A stretch of DNA of 5,312 nt from the NCBI GenBank assembly GCA_900549065.1, contig URNC01000133.1, positions 1-5,312 of the forward strand. The letters run 5' to 3'. Shown piece after piece: positions 1 to 5,312 of this stretch (position 1 is the stretch's first letter; the number at the start of each line of letters is the position of its first letter). A model generated the notes under the pieces. It searched no databases, was not told the origin of the DNA, and was given only the letters and a program-made list of their open reading frames with translations. This DNA comes from an uncultured Collinsella sp. (GTDB taxonomy: Bacteria; Actinomycetota; Coriobacteriia; Coriobacteriales; Coriobacteriaceae). Position numbers and translations under genes: made by a program.

Positions 1-1035
1 CTGGGCGAGTGCGCGACGGCAGCCGGCTCCGATGCCGCACGCTCGCAGGCGGACTTCCTCAAGCGTCACCTCGCCAGCTCCATCGTGCGCGATTTTGAGT
101 ACCTGCGCCTGGTGGGCTTTGGCGGCAAGCCCTGGGTCACACTCGGGCAGAGCTACGGCGGCTTTTTAACGTTGAGCTATCTGTCACTCTTTCCCGAGGG
201 CGTGGCGGCAAGCTTTACCTGCGGCGGTATTCCGCACGTGCCGGCGAGCGCCAGCGAGGTCTACGCACACAACTTCCCGCGCATGGCAGCCAAGACGCAG
301 CAGTACTACGACCGCTACCCCGCCGATGTCGAGCGCGTGGCGGCGCTGGCCGATGCGATCGAGGAGCAAAAGCCCGCACTGCCCGACGGCTCGCCGATGA
401 CGGTCGAGCGCTTGCAGCTCATGGGCAGCGACTTTGGCATGAAGCCGAGCTTTGAGCGTATGCATTGGATTATCGATCACGCTTTTGTTGACGGCGACGG
501 CACGCTGAGCTGCGGAACGTCGGTATCAGACAGCTTTTTGATGCGCGCCTTCGAGCGCACCAACACGCGTACAGACCCGCTGTACTGGACGCTGCAGGAG
601 TTCATCTACGCCGACGGCGATACCATGCCCATTCGCTGGGCCGCGGCAGAAGAGAAAGCACACCGTACCGAGTTCGACACCCTCGCGCGCCCGCTCATGT
701 TTACCGGCGAGGCCATGTTCCCGTGGATGTTTGAGCAGATGCCCGAGCTCAAGCCGTTTAAGCCCGCCATGGACCTGCTGATGGAAGACACGAGCTGGGA
801 CAAGATCTACGACCCGCAGCGACTGGCATGCAACGAGGTGCCACTCCAGGCCGCCGTGTACTTCGATGACATGTACGTGGATTCGGGTCTGCAGCTCGAC
901 ACGCTCAGCCGCGTAGGCAACTCGCATGCCTGGGTGACGAACGAGTTTGAGCACGATGGCCTGCACGGCAGCGTGGTGTTCAAGCACCTCTTCGACGAAG
1001 CCCTCAACCGCGGAGACCTGCGCCGGATCTTCTAG
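1..1035 (+). CDS. S33-type alpha/beta hydrolase, probable prolyl aminopeptidase, 5' partial
   Basis: The reading frame is open from base 1 to a TAG at 1033-1035, giving 344 visible residues. The GTG at 85 is an internal valine, not a start: the frame upstream of it reads as sensible protein (the stretch ending IVRDFEYLR is typical of proline iminopeptidases). The nucleophile elbow GQSYGG places the catalytic serine at codon 151-153. The acid is probably one of the two Asp in YFDDMYVD (865-870), and the general base is probably the His in NEFEHDGLH (952-954). Between them is a helical cap region, as in the S33 peptidase family, whose members remove N-terminal proline or similar residues from peptides, usually in the cytoplasm. 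From memory the long actinobacterial forms are about 420-430 residues, so some 80-90 residues are missing, including the HGGPG oxyanion loop. The gene converges on proB. The fold is secure; the exact substrate is inferred. Confidence 0.85.
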   Translation: MGECATAAGSDAARSQADFLKRHLASSIVRDFEYLRLVGFGGKPWVTLGQSYGGFLTLSYLSLFPEGVAASFTCGGIPHVPASASEVYAHNFPRMAAKTQQYYDRYPADVERVAALADAIEEQKPALPDGSPMTVERLQLMGSDFGMKPSFERMHWIIDHAFVDGDGTLSCGTSVSDSFLMRAFERTNTRTDPLYWTLQEFIYADGDTMPIRWAAAEEKAHRTEFDTLARPLMFTGEAMFPWMFEQMPELKPFKPAMDLLMEDTSWDKIYDPQRLACNEVPLQAAVYFDDMYVDSGLQLDTLSRVGNSHAWVTNEFEHDGLHGSVVFKHLFDEALNRGDLRRIF

Positions 1036-1036
1036 C

Positions 1037-1085
1037 AAAGGAATATCCCCAACTGCCGGCACAAAAGGAGCGTCCCCAAGTGCCG
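1037..1085. repeat. Two-copy degenerate tandem repeat, 27-base period
   Basis: Positions 1037-1058 and 1064-1085 match at 18 of 22 bases. Both copies read AAAGGA, three variable bases, TCCCCAA, one variable base, TGCCG (variable bases at copy positions 7-9 and 17). The first copy starts 4 bases after the stop codon of the hydrolase gene. The intervening GGCAC (1058-1062) can pair with GTGCC (1080-1084). No protein reading of this stretch is convincing. It may be a REP-like or otherwise dispersed intergenic repeat, but that cannot be tested from a single locus. Confidence 0.6.
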
Positions 1086-1121
1086 AAAACAGCAACATTG
1101 CAGGTAGAAGACGGAAAGCGA

Positions 1122-1202
1122 AAACGCCCCTAAGCGAGCAAGGTAACGTGAAAGAGGAGGGCATTGACCTTTTGAACGTCAGATTGCCGCTTAGGGGCGT
1201 TT
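1122..1202 (-). terminator. Long foldback structure, probable terminator of proB, possibly bidirectional
   Basis: Arms 1122-1136 and 1188-1202 are perfect 15-base inverted repeats (AAACGCCCCTAAGCG and its complement). Inside them, 1138-1149 can pair imperfectly with 1176-1187, and 1152-1157 with 1168-1173. The whole 81 bases can therefore fold into one long interrupted hairpin. It starts 14 bases past the proB stop codon, and on the minus strand it ends in four T residues, which suits an intrinsic terminator for the leftward genes. On the plus strand the T run is only three long, so stopping the hydrolase transcript this way is less certain. The structure is larger than an ordinary terminator, so a small palindromic repeat element is an alternative. 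Confidence 0.6.
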
Positions 1203-1216
1203 GCAGCGTCAATTGG

Positions 1217-2344
1217 TTAGGCGAAGACGATTAAATTATCTCGATGAATCGCAGGCTTCTCGGCCAGGTTTGCGAGCAGGCGGTTGCTGGCGATTTGGTC
1301 CTGGCGGCGGCCGGCAGCAAGCTCCAACACGTCCGAATCGGCCTCGGCGATACCGCGGGCGACAACCATACCGCTCGGGTCGCATACGTCGAGCACATCG
1401 CCCTCGGCAAACTCGCCATCGACCTCACGAATACCCACCGCAAGCAGGGACGACCCGTGGCCGACCAGCGCTTTCGCGGCACCGTCATCAACCGTCACCG
1501 AGCCGTGGGCCTTGTCGCCCAGCGCAATCCACAGCTTGCGGGGCGCAATGTCCAGGCGCTCCGCCGGCGGGTCGAACAGTGTGCCCACGCTCTCGCCGCG
1601 GGCCAGACGCACGAGCGCATCGGGCTCCTCGCCCGAGCAAATCACGCTCTGTATGCCAGCCGTCATCAAAATGCGGCTCGCGCGAATCTTGGTGATCATG
1701 CCGCCCGTACCCACCGAGGTCGAAGAATCGCCCGCCGAGGCAATGATCTTGGCATCGATCTTATGCACGACCGGGACAAACTCGGCCGTCGGGTCCTCGT
1801 GCGGATTGGCGGTGTAGAGGCCGTCGATGTCGGACAGCGTCACGCACAGGTCGGCGGAAACCAGGCAGCTCACGAGCGCCGCCAGCGTGTCGTTGTCGCC
1901 GAACTTGATCTCGTCGACGGTAACGGTGTCGTTCTCGTTGACGACCGGCACCACGCCCAGCTCCACCAGACGCAGCAGGGCGTCGCGCGCGTGCAGATAG
2001 GACGTGCGACGCGCCGTGTCGTGACGTGTGAGTAGCACGAGCGAGGTGAGCAGATCACGTGCATGGAACTCCTCGTCGTAGGCCGACGAGATGATGCACT
2101 GACCGGCCGAGGCGCAGGCCTGCAGGCTCGGCAGGTCACCGACCGGCTTGCGGTCGAAGCCCAGCACGGGATAGCCACAGGCGATGGCGCCCGAACTCAC
2201 CACGACCAGACGCCAGCCGAGCTTGCGCAGGATAGCAGCCTGATCGGCCAGCCCGCCGATAAAGGCGCGGTTAACCTTGCCATCGGCGCCCACCACCGTG
2301 GACGAGCCGATCTTTACCACCATCGTTTTATAAGAAGTCGTCAT
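1217..2344 (-). CDS. proB: Glutamate 5-kinase (gamma-glutamyl kinase)
   Basis: The cytoplasmic enzyme phosphorylates L-glutamate with ATP to gamma-glutamyl phosphate, the first step of proline synthesis. The protein has 375 residues, close to the 367 of the E. coli enzyme. An amino-acid-kinase domain covers about residues 6-255: VVKIGSS at 9-15, the SSGAIACG substrate loop at 50-57, NEND at 136-139, FGDND at 148-152, SDIDGLYT at 171-178, and GTGGMITK at 212-219. A C-terminal PUA domain spans about 269-345; many ProB proteins carry it, and the kinase domain is the proline-feedback site in known homologues. The ATG at 2344 was chosen because a TGA lies two codons upstream in frame and because it leaves a normal lead before VVKIG. 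An ATG at 2323 (residue 8) is the alternative. No good Shine-Dalgarno sequence precedes either. The gene follows pncB by 80 bases on the same strand. proA, its usual partner, is not downstream; a convergent hydrolase is. Confidence 0.96.
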   Translation of the reverse strand: MTTSYKTMVVKIGSSTVVGADGKVNRAFIGGLADQAAILRKLGWRLVVVSSGAIACGYPVLGFDRKPVGDLPSLQACASAGQCIISSAYDEEFHARDLLTSLVLLTRHDTARRTSYLHARDALLRLVELGVVPVVNENDTVTVDEIKFGDNDTLAALVSCLVSADLCVTLSDIDGLYTANPHEDPTAEFVPVVHKIDAKIIASAGDSSTSVGTGGMITKIRASRILMTAGIQSVICSGEEPDALVRLARGESVGTLFDPPAERLDIAPRKLWIALGDKAHGSVTVDDGAAKALVGHGSSLLAVGIREVDGEFAEGDVLDVCDPSGMVVARGIAEADSDVLELAAGRRQDQIASNRLLANLAEKPAIHRDNLIVFA

Positions 2345-2424
2345 ACGTCAAACCAATCGAATGCTGAGCAAGCGAGCGAACGGGTGAGCGAGAATATAAT
2401 CCGCTTTCCTCCGTCGCATGCGGA

Positions 2425-3930
2425 TCATTTTGCCCAGGGGAAAGCCGATGCCGCGGCCATGTTCTTGCGCACGAGCTCGTCGCGCACCTGGGCCAGGCCC
2501 TGTTCCATACCCACCACGTAGGTCTGCGGATACAGGAAGCGCTTAAAAGCCGCGTCCAGATGGTCGAGTGCCCAAGCACAGCGCTCGCGCGCATCCTCGA
2601 TGCTCTCACGCGGAGCCACCGCACTGCCATCGCGCACGATCGGCACCAGCAGCTCGCGATACTCAAGCTCCGATACATCGGTCACCAGGGCGGCATCGTT
2701 CACGGCCACGAGGGTATTGCCGCGCGCGGCGCCCTCCCCCGCCAGATGGTCCTCGTCATAGATCATGTCGCAGACCGGGCCGCCAAAGCCGTCGTAATAG
2801 CGGCGCACACGCTGCACGCCCGGAATTGTGCGCTTGTAGGGCTGCTCGGAGAGCTTCACCACCGGCGTCCACGGGTCCGTCTCGTTCGCCCGACGGGCGG
2901 AAAGCTTGTACACGCCGCCCAGTGCCGGCTGATCGTAGCAGGTCGCGAGCTTGGTGCCCACGCCAAAGCTGTCGATGGGTGCGCCCTGGTCGAGCAGCGA
3001 CTGAATCGTGTACTCGTCCAGGTCGTTGGACACCGAGATCCCCACATAAGGCAGGCCCTCGGCATCGAAACGACCACGGACATACTTGGAGAGCTTGGCC
3101 AGGTCGCCCGAGTCAATGCGAATAGCCGACAGGCGCTCACCCGCCGCCTCCATCTCCTTGGCAACCGTAATGGCATGCTCGCAGCCCTCGCGCACATCGT
3201 AGGTGTCGATGAGCAGCGTGCAATTCTTGGGGCTCGACTTGGCAAAGGCGCGGAAGGCCTCGAGCTCGGAGTCAAAGCTCATCACCCAGCTGTGCGCGTG
3301 GGTGCCAAAGACGGGGATGCCGTAACGGCGCCCGGCAAGCACGTTAGATGTGGACGAGCAGCCGGCAACATAGCTCGCACGGGCGACGGCCAGACCGCCA
3401 TCGGGACCCTGGGCACGGCGCAGGCCAAACTCGGCGACGGGACGGCCATCCGCCGCCAATACCACGCGTGCCGTCTTGGTGGCGACGAGCGTCTGGAAGC
3501 CGACGATGTTGAGCAGCGCCGTCTCGAGCAGCTGGCACTCCAGAGCCGGACCGGTGACGCGCACCATGGGCTCGCGCGGAAAAACAAGCTCGCCCTCGGG
3601 CACGGCGTCAATGTTCACGTGAGCGCGGAAGTTGCGCAGGTAGTCGAGGAATGCGGGTTTAAACATCGCACCGCCGGCGGGAGCCTGAAGCGAGGCGAGG
3701 TACTCGATATCCTCGGGCGTAAAGCGCAGATTCTCGACGAGCTCGGGAAGCTCGGCGGTGCCGCACATGACGGCGTACGCGCTACCAAACGGATGGTCGC
3801 GGTAAAACGCCGTAAAACAACCTTGCTCATTGGCTTTGCCGCTCTCCCACAGGCCCTGGGCCATAGTGAGCTCGTACAGATCGGTGAGCATTGCGATGTC
3901 GGTGGGATGCGAGATGTCGGTCAAAGCCAT
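2425..3930 (-). CDS. pncB: Nicotinate phosphoribosyltransferase
   Basis: The enzyme joins nicotinate to PRPP to form nicotinate mononucleotide, the entry step of the Preiss-Handler NAD salvage route; it is cytoplasmic and coupled to ATP hydrolysis in the family. The 501-residue protein shows the family hallmarks in order: MLTDLYELTMAQ at 14-25, FYRDHPFGSAY at 42-52, FGLRRAQG at 168-175, GTHAHSWV at 209-216 (the loop I take to hold the histidine phosphorylated in the family), LIDTYDV at 240-246, RIDSGDL at 271-277 and FGVGTKLA at 322-329. Its length is slightly above the usual 480-490 residues. The start is supported by an AAAGGT ribosome-binding site at 3937-3942, six bases before the ATG. 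It lies 83 bases after the small membrane-anchored gene and 80 bases before proB, all on the same strand, with no intrinsic terminator seen between them, so co-transcription is plausible. No separate promoter was convincing. Residues 395-420 have no recognised motif. Confidence 0.97.
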   Translation of the reverse strand: MALTDISHPTDIAMLTDLYELTMAQGLWESGKANEQGCFTAFYRDHPFGSAYAVMCGTAELPELVENLRFTPEDIEYLASLQAPAGGAMFKPAFLDYLRNFRAHVNIDAVPEGELVFPREPMVRVTGPALECQLLETALLNIVGFQTLVATKTARVVLAADGRPVAEFGLRRAQGPDGGLAVARASYVAGCSSTSNVLAGRRYGIPVFGTHAHSWVMSFDSELEAFRAFAKSSPKNCTLLIDTYDVREGCEHAITVAKEMEAAGERLSAIRIDSGDLAKLSKYVRGRFDAEGLPYVGISVSNDLDEYTIQSLLDQGAPIDSFGVGTKLATCYDQPALGGVYKLSARRANETDPWTPVVKLSEQPYKRTIPGVQRVRRYYDGFGGPVCDMIYDEDHLAGEGAARGNTLVAVNDAALVTDVSELEYRELLVPIVRDGSAVAPRESIEDARERCAWALDHLDAAFKRFLYPQTYVVGMEQGLAQVRDELVRKNMAAASAFPWAK

Positions 3931-3936
3931 GGGGCG

Positions 3937-3942
3937 ACCTTT
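3937..3942 (-). promoter_or_regulatory. Ribosome-binding site of pncB
   Basis: The minus strand reads AAAGGT, six bases before the ATG at 3930. It fixes the start of pncB. The neighbouring proB start lacks a comparable site. Confidence 0.6.
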
Positions 3943-4013
3943 CGAATATGTTGTACAGAGGTTGAGGGTTGGGCGGTGCGGAATACGCGAGCGGGGCGCC
4001 GGGTGCGGCTCGG

Positions 4014-4433
4014 TTAGTGCAGCCCCATGCTGCCCGTGATCGTGTAGCCCATAAAGACGATAAACCCAATCAGGGCGAGCGCGATGATGAGCTTTTGAGC
4101 CGGCGGCATGCCGGGGATATCGTCCTCGTCCACAGGCTCTTTAGAGGTGACCATGCGCTGGGCAAACGTCATCTCGTCACGGCTCGGCTTGGAATCGACG
4201 GGCTTGGGACGAGCGGCTTTTTTAGGCTGAGGTTTGGGCGCGGCGGGCGCCGGCTCGGATGCGGCCTTGGTGGCGTCCTCCTCGGCCTTCGCACGCTCGG
4301 CGCGCAGGGCGGCCAGCTCCTCACGCTCGCGACGAGCTTTTTCCTGCTCCTCGCGGCGGGCCTTCTCGGCGCGGAGCTCTTCCAACTCGGCGCGCTCCTC
4401 GTCAGACAATGGTTGGGACTCAAGCTCGGCCAT
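4014..4433 (-). CDS. Small coiled-coil protein with C-terminal membrane anchor, function unknown
   Basis: I do not recognise this 139-residue protein as a named family. Residues 8-57 are rich in Glu, Arg, Lys and Ala with leucines at heptad-like spacing (EERAELEEL, REREELAALRAERAKAEED), which predicts a charged coiled coil. Residues 58-82 form a Pro/Ala/Lys linker. Residues 84-113 (SRDEMTFAQRM through DEDDIPGMPPAQ) look like a short ordered motif. Residues 115-132 (LIIALALIGFIVFMGYTI) form one hydrophobic helix, followed by a seven-residue tail (TGSMGLH). There is no signal peptide, so a tail-anchored topology with the coiled coil in the cytoplasm is most likely. The ATG at 4433 has an AAAGGG ribosome-binding site seven bases upstream (4441-4446), which supports both the start and that the gene is real. 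The tRNA-Ala terminator lies only a few bases further upstream, and pncB follows after 83 bases. A role in anchoring, scaffolding or the cell envelope would be a guess. Confidence 0.8.
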   Translation of the reverse strand: MAELESQPLSDEERAELEELRAEKARREEQEKARREREELAALRAERAKAEEDATKAASEPAPAAPKPQPKKAARPKPVDSKPSRDEMTFAQRMVTSKEPVDEDDIPGMPPAQKLIIALALIGFIVFMGYTITGSMGLH

Positions 4434-4440
4434 AGTTCAG

Positions 4441-4446
4441 CCCTTT
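4441..4446 (-). promoter_or_regulatory. Ribosome-binding site of the coiled-coil gene
   Basis: The minus strand reads AAAGGG, seven bases before the ATG at 4433. Only five bases separate it from the T run of the tRNA terminator, so the leader of a transcript starting after the terminator would be almost nil. Confidence 0.6.
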
Positions 4447-4451
4447 CTTTT

Positions 4452-4483
4452 AAAAAAAGCCGCCGACACAATGTCAGCGGCTT
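4452..4483 (-). terminator. Intrinsic terminator of the tRNA-Ala gene
   Basis: On the minus strand a 12-base stem (AAGCCGCTGACA pairing with TGTCGGCGGCTT, one G-T wobble) encloses a three-base loop TTG. The final stem bases run into a stretch of seven or more T residues. It begins 14 bases after the tRNA 3' end. This is a textbook Rho-independent terminator and the strongest in the window. Confidence 0.9.
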
Positions 4484-4497
4484 ATCAAATCCAAGGG

Positions 4498-4570
4498 TGG
4501 AGACGAAGGGAGTCGAACCCTCGGCCTCTGCCATGCGACGGCAGCGCTCTCCCAACTGAGCTACGTCCCC
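4498..4570 (-). tRNA. tRNA-Ala (anticodon CGC)
   Basis: The 73 bases fold into a full cloverleaf. The acceptor stem GGGGACG pairs with CGTCTCC and contains the G3-U70 wobble that marks alanine tRNAs. The D arm is GCTC-AGTTGGGA-GAGC. The anticodon arm is CTGCC-GTCGCAT-GGCAG, giving anticodon CGC, which reads GCG. The variable loop is five bases (AGGCC). The T arm is GAGGG-TTCGACT-CCCTT, with a wobble at its first pair. The discriminator is A, and the following bases are CCC, so the CCA tail is not fully encoded and must be added after transcription. The gene has its own promoter upstream and a terminator downstream, making it a stand-alone unit. GCG is read by a wobble tRNA in many bacteria; a dedicated CGC isoacceptor is in keeping with a GC-rich genome. 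Confidence 0.96.
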
Positions 4571-4583
4571 AGGACAAGTTGAT

Positions 4584-4611
4584 ATTTTACCTACGGCTCG
4601 CCAACTGTCAA
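4584..4611 (-). promoter_or_regulatory. Sigma-70-type promoter of tRNA-Ala
   Basis: On the minus strand a perfect TTGACA -35 box (4606-4611) is followed after 16 bases by TAAAAT (4584-4589) as the -10 box. Transcription would start near 4577, giving a leader of about seven bases before the mature tRNA 5' end at 4570. Strength and position both suit a stable-RNA gene. Nothing else upstream of the coiled-coil gene looks like a promoter. Confidence 0.8.
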
Positions 4612-4652
4612 CGCCCATTACCCAGTCTTTTTGGGACGTGTCTCTATAGTTT

Positions 4653-4658
4653 TGTCAA
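4653..4658 (-). promoter_or_regulatory. Outward-facing -35-like box near the insertion-sequence end
   Basis: The minus strand reads TTGACA within GGTTGACAAAACTATAGAG, pointing out of the element. No matching -10 box lies 16-18 bases further on in the flanking DNA. In studied IS110 elements a -35 box at this end meets a -10 box from the other end when the excised element becomes circular, creating a junction promoter. Function here is inferred by analogy. Confidence 0.45.
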
Positions 4659-4684
4659 CCGCGTGCTTCGCGCCATTTCGGCAT

Positions 4685-4708
4685 GACGCATCCGGGCGTC
4701 TGGCGCCC
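4685..4708. other. Two mutually exclusive hairpins in the non-coding end of the insertion sequence
   Basis: GGGCG at 4694-4698 can pair with CGCCC at 4704-4708 around a five-base loop. Alternatively GACGC at 4685-4689 can pair with GCGTC at 4696-4700. The two share bases and cannot form together. They lie 32-55 bases after the transposase stop. They could be recombinase recognition structure, a weak transcript end, or chance in GC-rich DNA. Confidence 0.35.
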
Positions 4709-4739
4709 CCGCTTCCTCTTCGGTTGATTCCGCCGCCCG

Positions 4740-5312
4740 CTAGGCCGCGTACGGGACGGCGTCGCGCATGATCGCGTAGATGACCTTGAGCCTCTTCCTC
4801 GCGACCGCCTTCAGCGCCTTGCTGTGCCTCATCCCCCTCGCCCTGCACTCCCCGTAGTACCTCCCGAACCTGTTGTCCGTGCCGATGAGGGAGTTGCAGC
4901 TGAATATGAGCAGGTTCTTGAGCTGCCTGTTCCCGCCGCGCTGCGGCGACGTCGACCTGATGCTGCTCCCGGAGCGCCTGTCTGACGGCGCCACGCCGCA
5001 ATAGCTCGCGAGCTCGTCGTGCCCCCTGAACGCAGATATGTCGATCGACGTCACCAGCGCCGCGGCGGTCTTGGGGCCGATCCCGGGCACCGTGAGGAGG
5101 CACTCGTAGACCTCGTCGCCCGCCAGCGAGTCGGCCACGAGCGAGTCGAGCTCCTCGATGTCGGCGTCGAGGGAGGCTATCTCCCGGGCGAGCATCCGGA
5201 CCGCGACGTCCTCGCCGGCCGGGAGCCGCCTTCCCGAGCGCGACGAGGCCAGCAGCGCCTCCCAGAGCCTCCTGGCCCCCGCTGGATTGGCAACACCTAT
5301 TTGGACGATTCC
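4740..5312 (-). CDS. IS110-family transposase (bridge-RNA-type recombinase), C-terminal part
   Basis: The frame is open from the window edge (5312) to a TAG at 4740-4742, giving 190 visible residues. The ATG at 5195 is internal: the 39 codons before it contain no stop and read as protein (GIVQIGVANPAGARRLWEALLASS and onwards). Visible residues 40-62 are probably the end of the coiled coil between the two domains. LLTVPGIGPKTAAALVTSI (about 72-90) is a helix-hairpin-helix-like motif. ELASYCGVAPSDRRSGSSIR (about 100-119) followed by QRGGNRQLKNLL is the signature of the Transposase_20 domain. In IS110 enzymes this domain supplies a serine nucleophile, probably one of those near the SG pair, which acts with an N-terminal RuvC-like DEDD domain that lies outside the window. 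The C terminus, AIMRDAVPYAA, looks natural, with no internal stop or frameshift, so the visible half appears intact. Whether the element is active cannot be judged. Confidence 0.93.
   Translation of the reverse strand, partial: GIVQIGVANPAGARRLWEALLASSRSGRRLPAGEDVAVRMLAREIASLDADIEELDSLVADSLAGDEVYECLLTVPGIGPKTAAALVTSIDISAFRGHDELASYCGVAPSDRRSGSSIRSTSPQRGGNRQLKNLLIFSCNSLIGTDNRFGRYYGECRARGMRHSKALKAVARKRLKVIYAIMRDAVPYAA

Larger units (their letters stand above)
4640..5312 (-). mobile_element. IS110-family insertion sequence, partial, cut by the window edge
   Basis: The call rests on the transposase reading frame plus about 100 bases of non-coding DNA downstream of it. The outer limit near 4640 is an estimate: IS110 elements have no classical terminal inverted repeats, so the end cannot be read directly. 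The short non-coding stretch after the stop codon fits the IS110 group, in which the bridge RNA lies upstream of the transposase; IS1111-group elements carry it downstream and so have a longer tail. The other end, and any bridge RNA, lie outside the window. Confidence 0.7.

Noticed and set aside
85..87. GTG considered as the start of the hydrolase gene
   Set aside because: The frame is open upstream to base 1 with family-like sequence, and starting here would leave too little before the GQSYGG elbow for the fold.
947..1234. A 95-codon plus-strand frame spanning the end of the hydrolase and the intergenic repeats
   Set aside because: It overlaps the hydrolase 3' end out of frame and runs through the repeat and the palindrome. 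The protein is low-complexity with no motif.
1244..2035. A 263-codon open frame on the plus strand opposite proB
   Set aside because: It is antisense to a well-supported proB, with no family motif and a composition typical of a shadow frame.
2395..2400. A perfect TATAAT on the plus strand between proB and pncB
   Set aside because: No -35 box lies at the right spacing, and no plausible gene starts downstream on the plus strand.
2415..2422. The eight-base palindrome CGCATGCG just past the pncB stop codon, considered as a terminator
   Set aside because: The stem is too short, has no proper loop, and no T run follows, so it cannot be supported as a terminator or operator.
2560..4017. A 485-codon open frame on the plus strand opposite pncB
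   Set aside because: It is wholly antisense to an unmistakable pncB. Its protein has no recognisable motif and reads like the reverse shadow of a GC-rich gene.
4621..4635. CCCA...TGGG inverted repeat between the insertion-sequence end and the tRNA promoter
   Set aside because: Only four base pairs, expected by chance; it is not enough to call an insertion-sequence repeat or a terminator.
4618..5103. A 161-codon minus-strand frame overlapping the transposase gene
   Set aside because: It lies in another frame of the transposase, is full of Arg/Gly/Gln, and lacks motifs. The Transposase_20 signature is in the other frame.

Overview
The window looks like chromosomal DNA from a GC-rich actinobacterium. 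The gene content and the style of the proteins resemble gut Coriobacteriia such as Collinsella; this is an impression from the sequences, not a database result. It is mostly housekeeping DNA. The one clearly mobile piece is an IS110-type insertion sequence that runs off the right edge.

Layout from left to right. (1) Positions 1-1035, plus strand: the C-terminal four-fifths or so of an S33-type alpha/beta hydrolase, probably a prolyl aminopeptidase, whose start lies outside the window. (2) Positions 1036-1216: a gap between two convergent genes. It holds a degenerate tandem repeat of 27-base period and an 81-base foldback structure that probably terminates transcription. (3) Minus strand from 4433 down to 1217: three genes reading leftwards in series, a small coiled-coil protein with a C-terminal membrane anchor, pncB (nicotinate phosphoribosyltransferase) and proB (glutamate 5-kinase). 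The gaps are 83 and 80 bases, and no intrinsic terminator was seen between them. (4) Positions 4452-4611, minus strand: a compact tRNA-Ala(CGC) unit with its own TTGACA/TAAAAT promoter and a strong intrinsic terminator. (5) Positions about 4640-5312, minus strand: the 3' part of an IS110-family transposase gene and one non-coding end of the element.

How the parts relate. pncB feeds NAD salvage from nicotinate and proB makes the first committed step of proline synthesis. No direct metabolic link is evident, and proA is not next to proB here. The tRNA terminator ends only a few bases before the ribosome-binding site of the coiled-coil gene, so that gene has almost no room for a promoter of its own; it may depend on read-through from the tRNA promoter. 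The insertion sequence ends about 30 bases upstream of the tRNA -35 box and carries an outward-facing TTGACA. In related IS110 elements a -35 box at this position completes a junction promoter when the element circularises. The guide (bridge) RNA and the DEDD catalytic half of the recombinase would lie beyond the right edge.

I found no CRISPR array, no rRNA and no convincing wholly new system. The items most worth a second look are the IS110 end, the tRNA/coiled-coil gene junction, and the two repeat or foldback structures between the hydrolase and proB.
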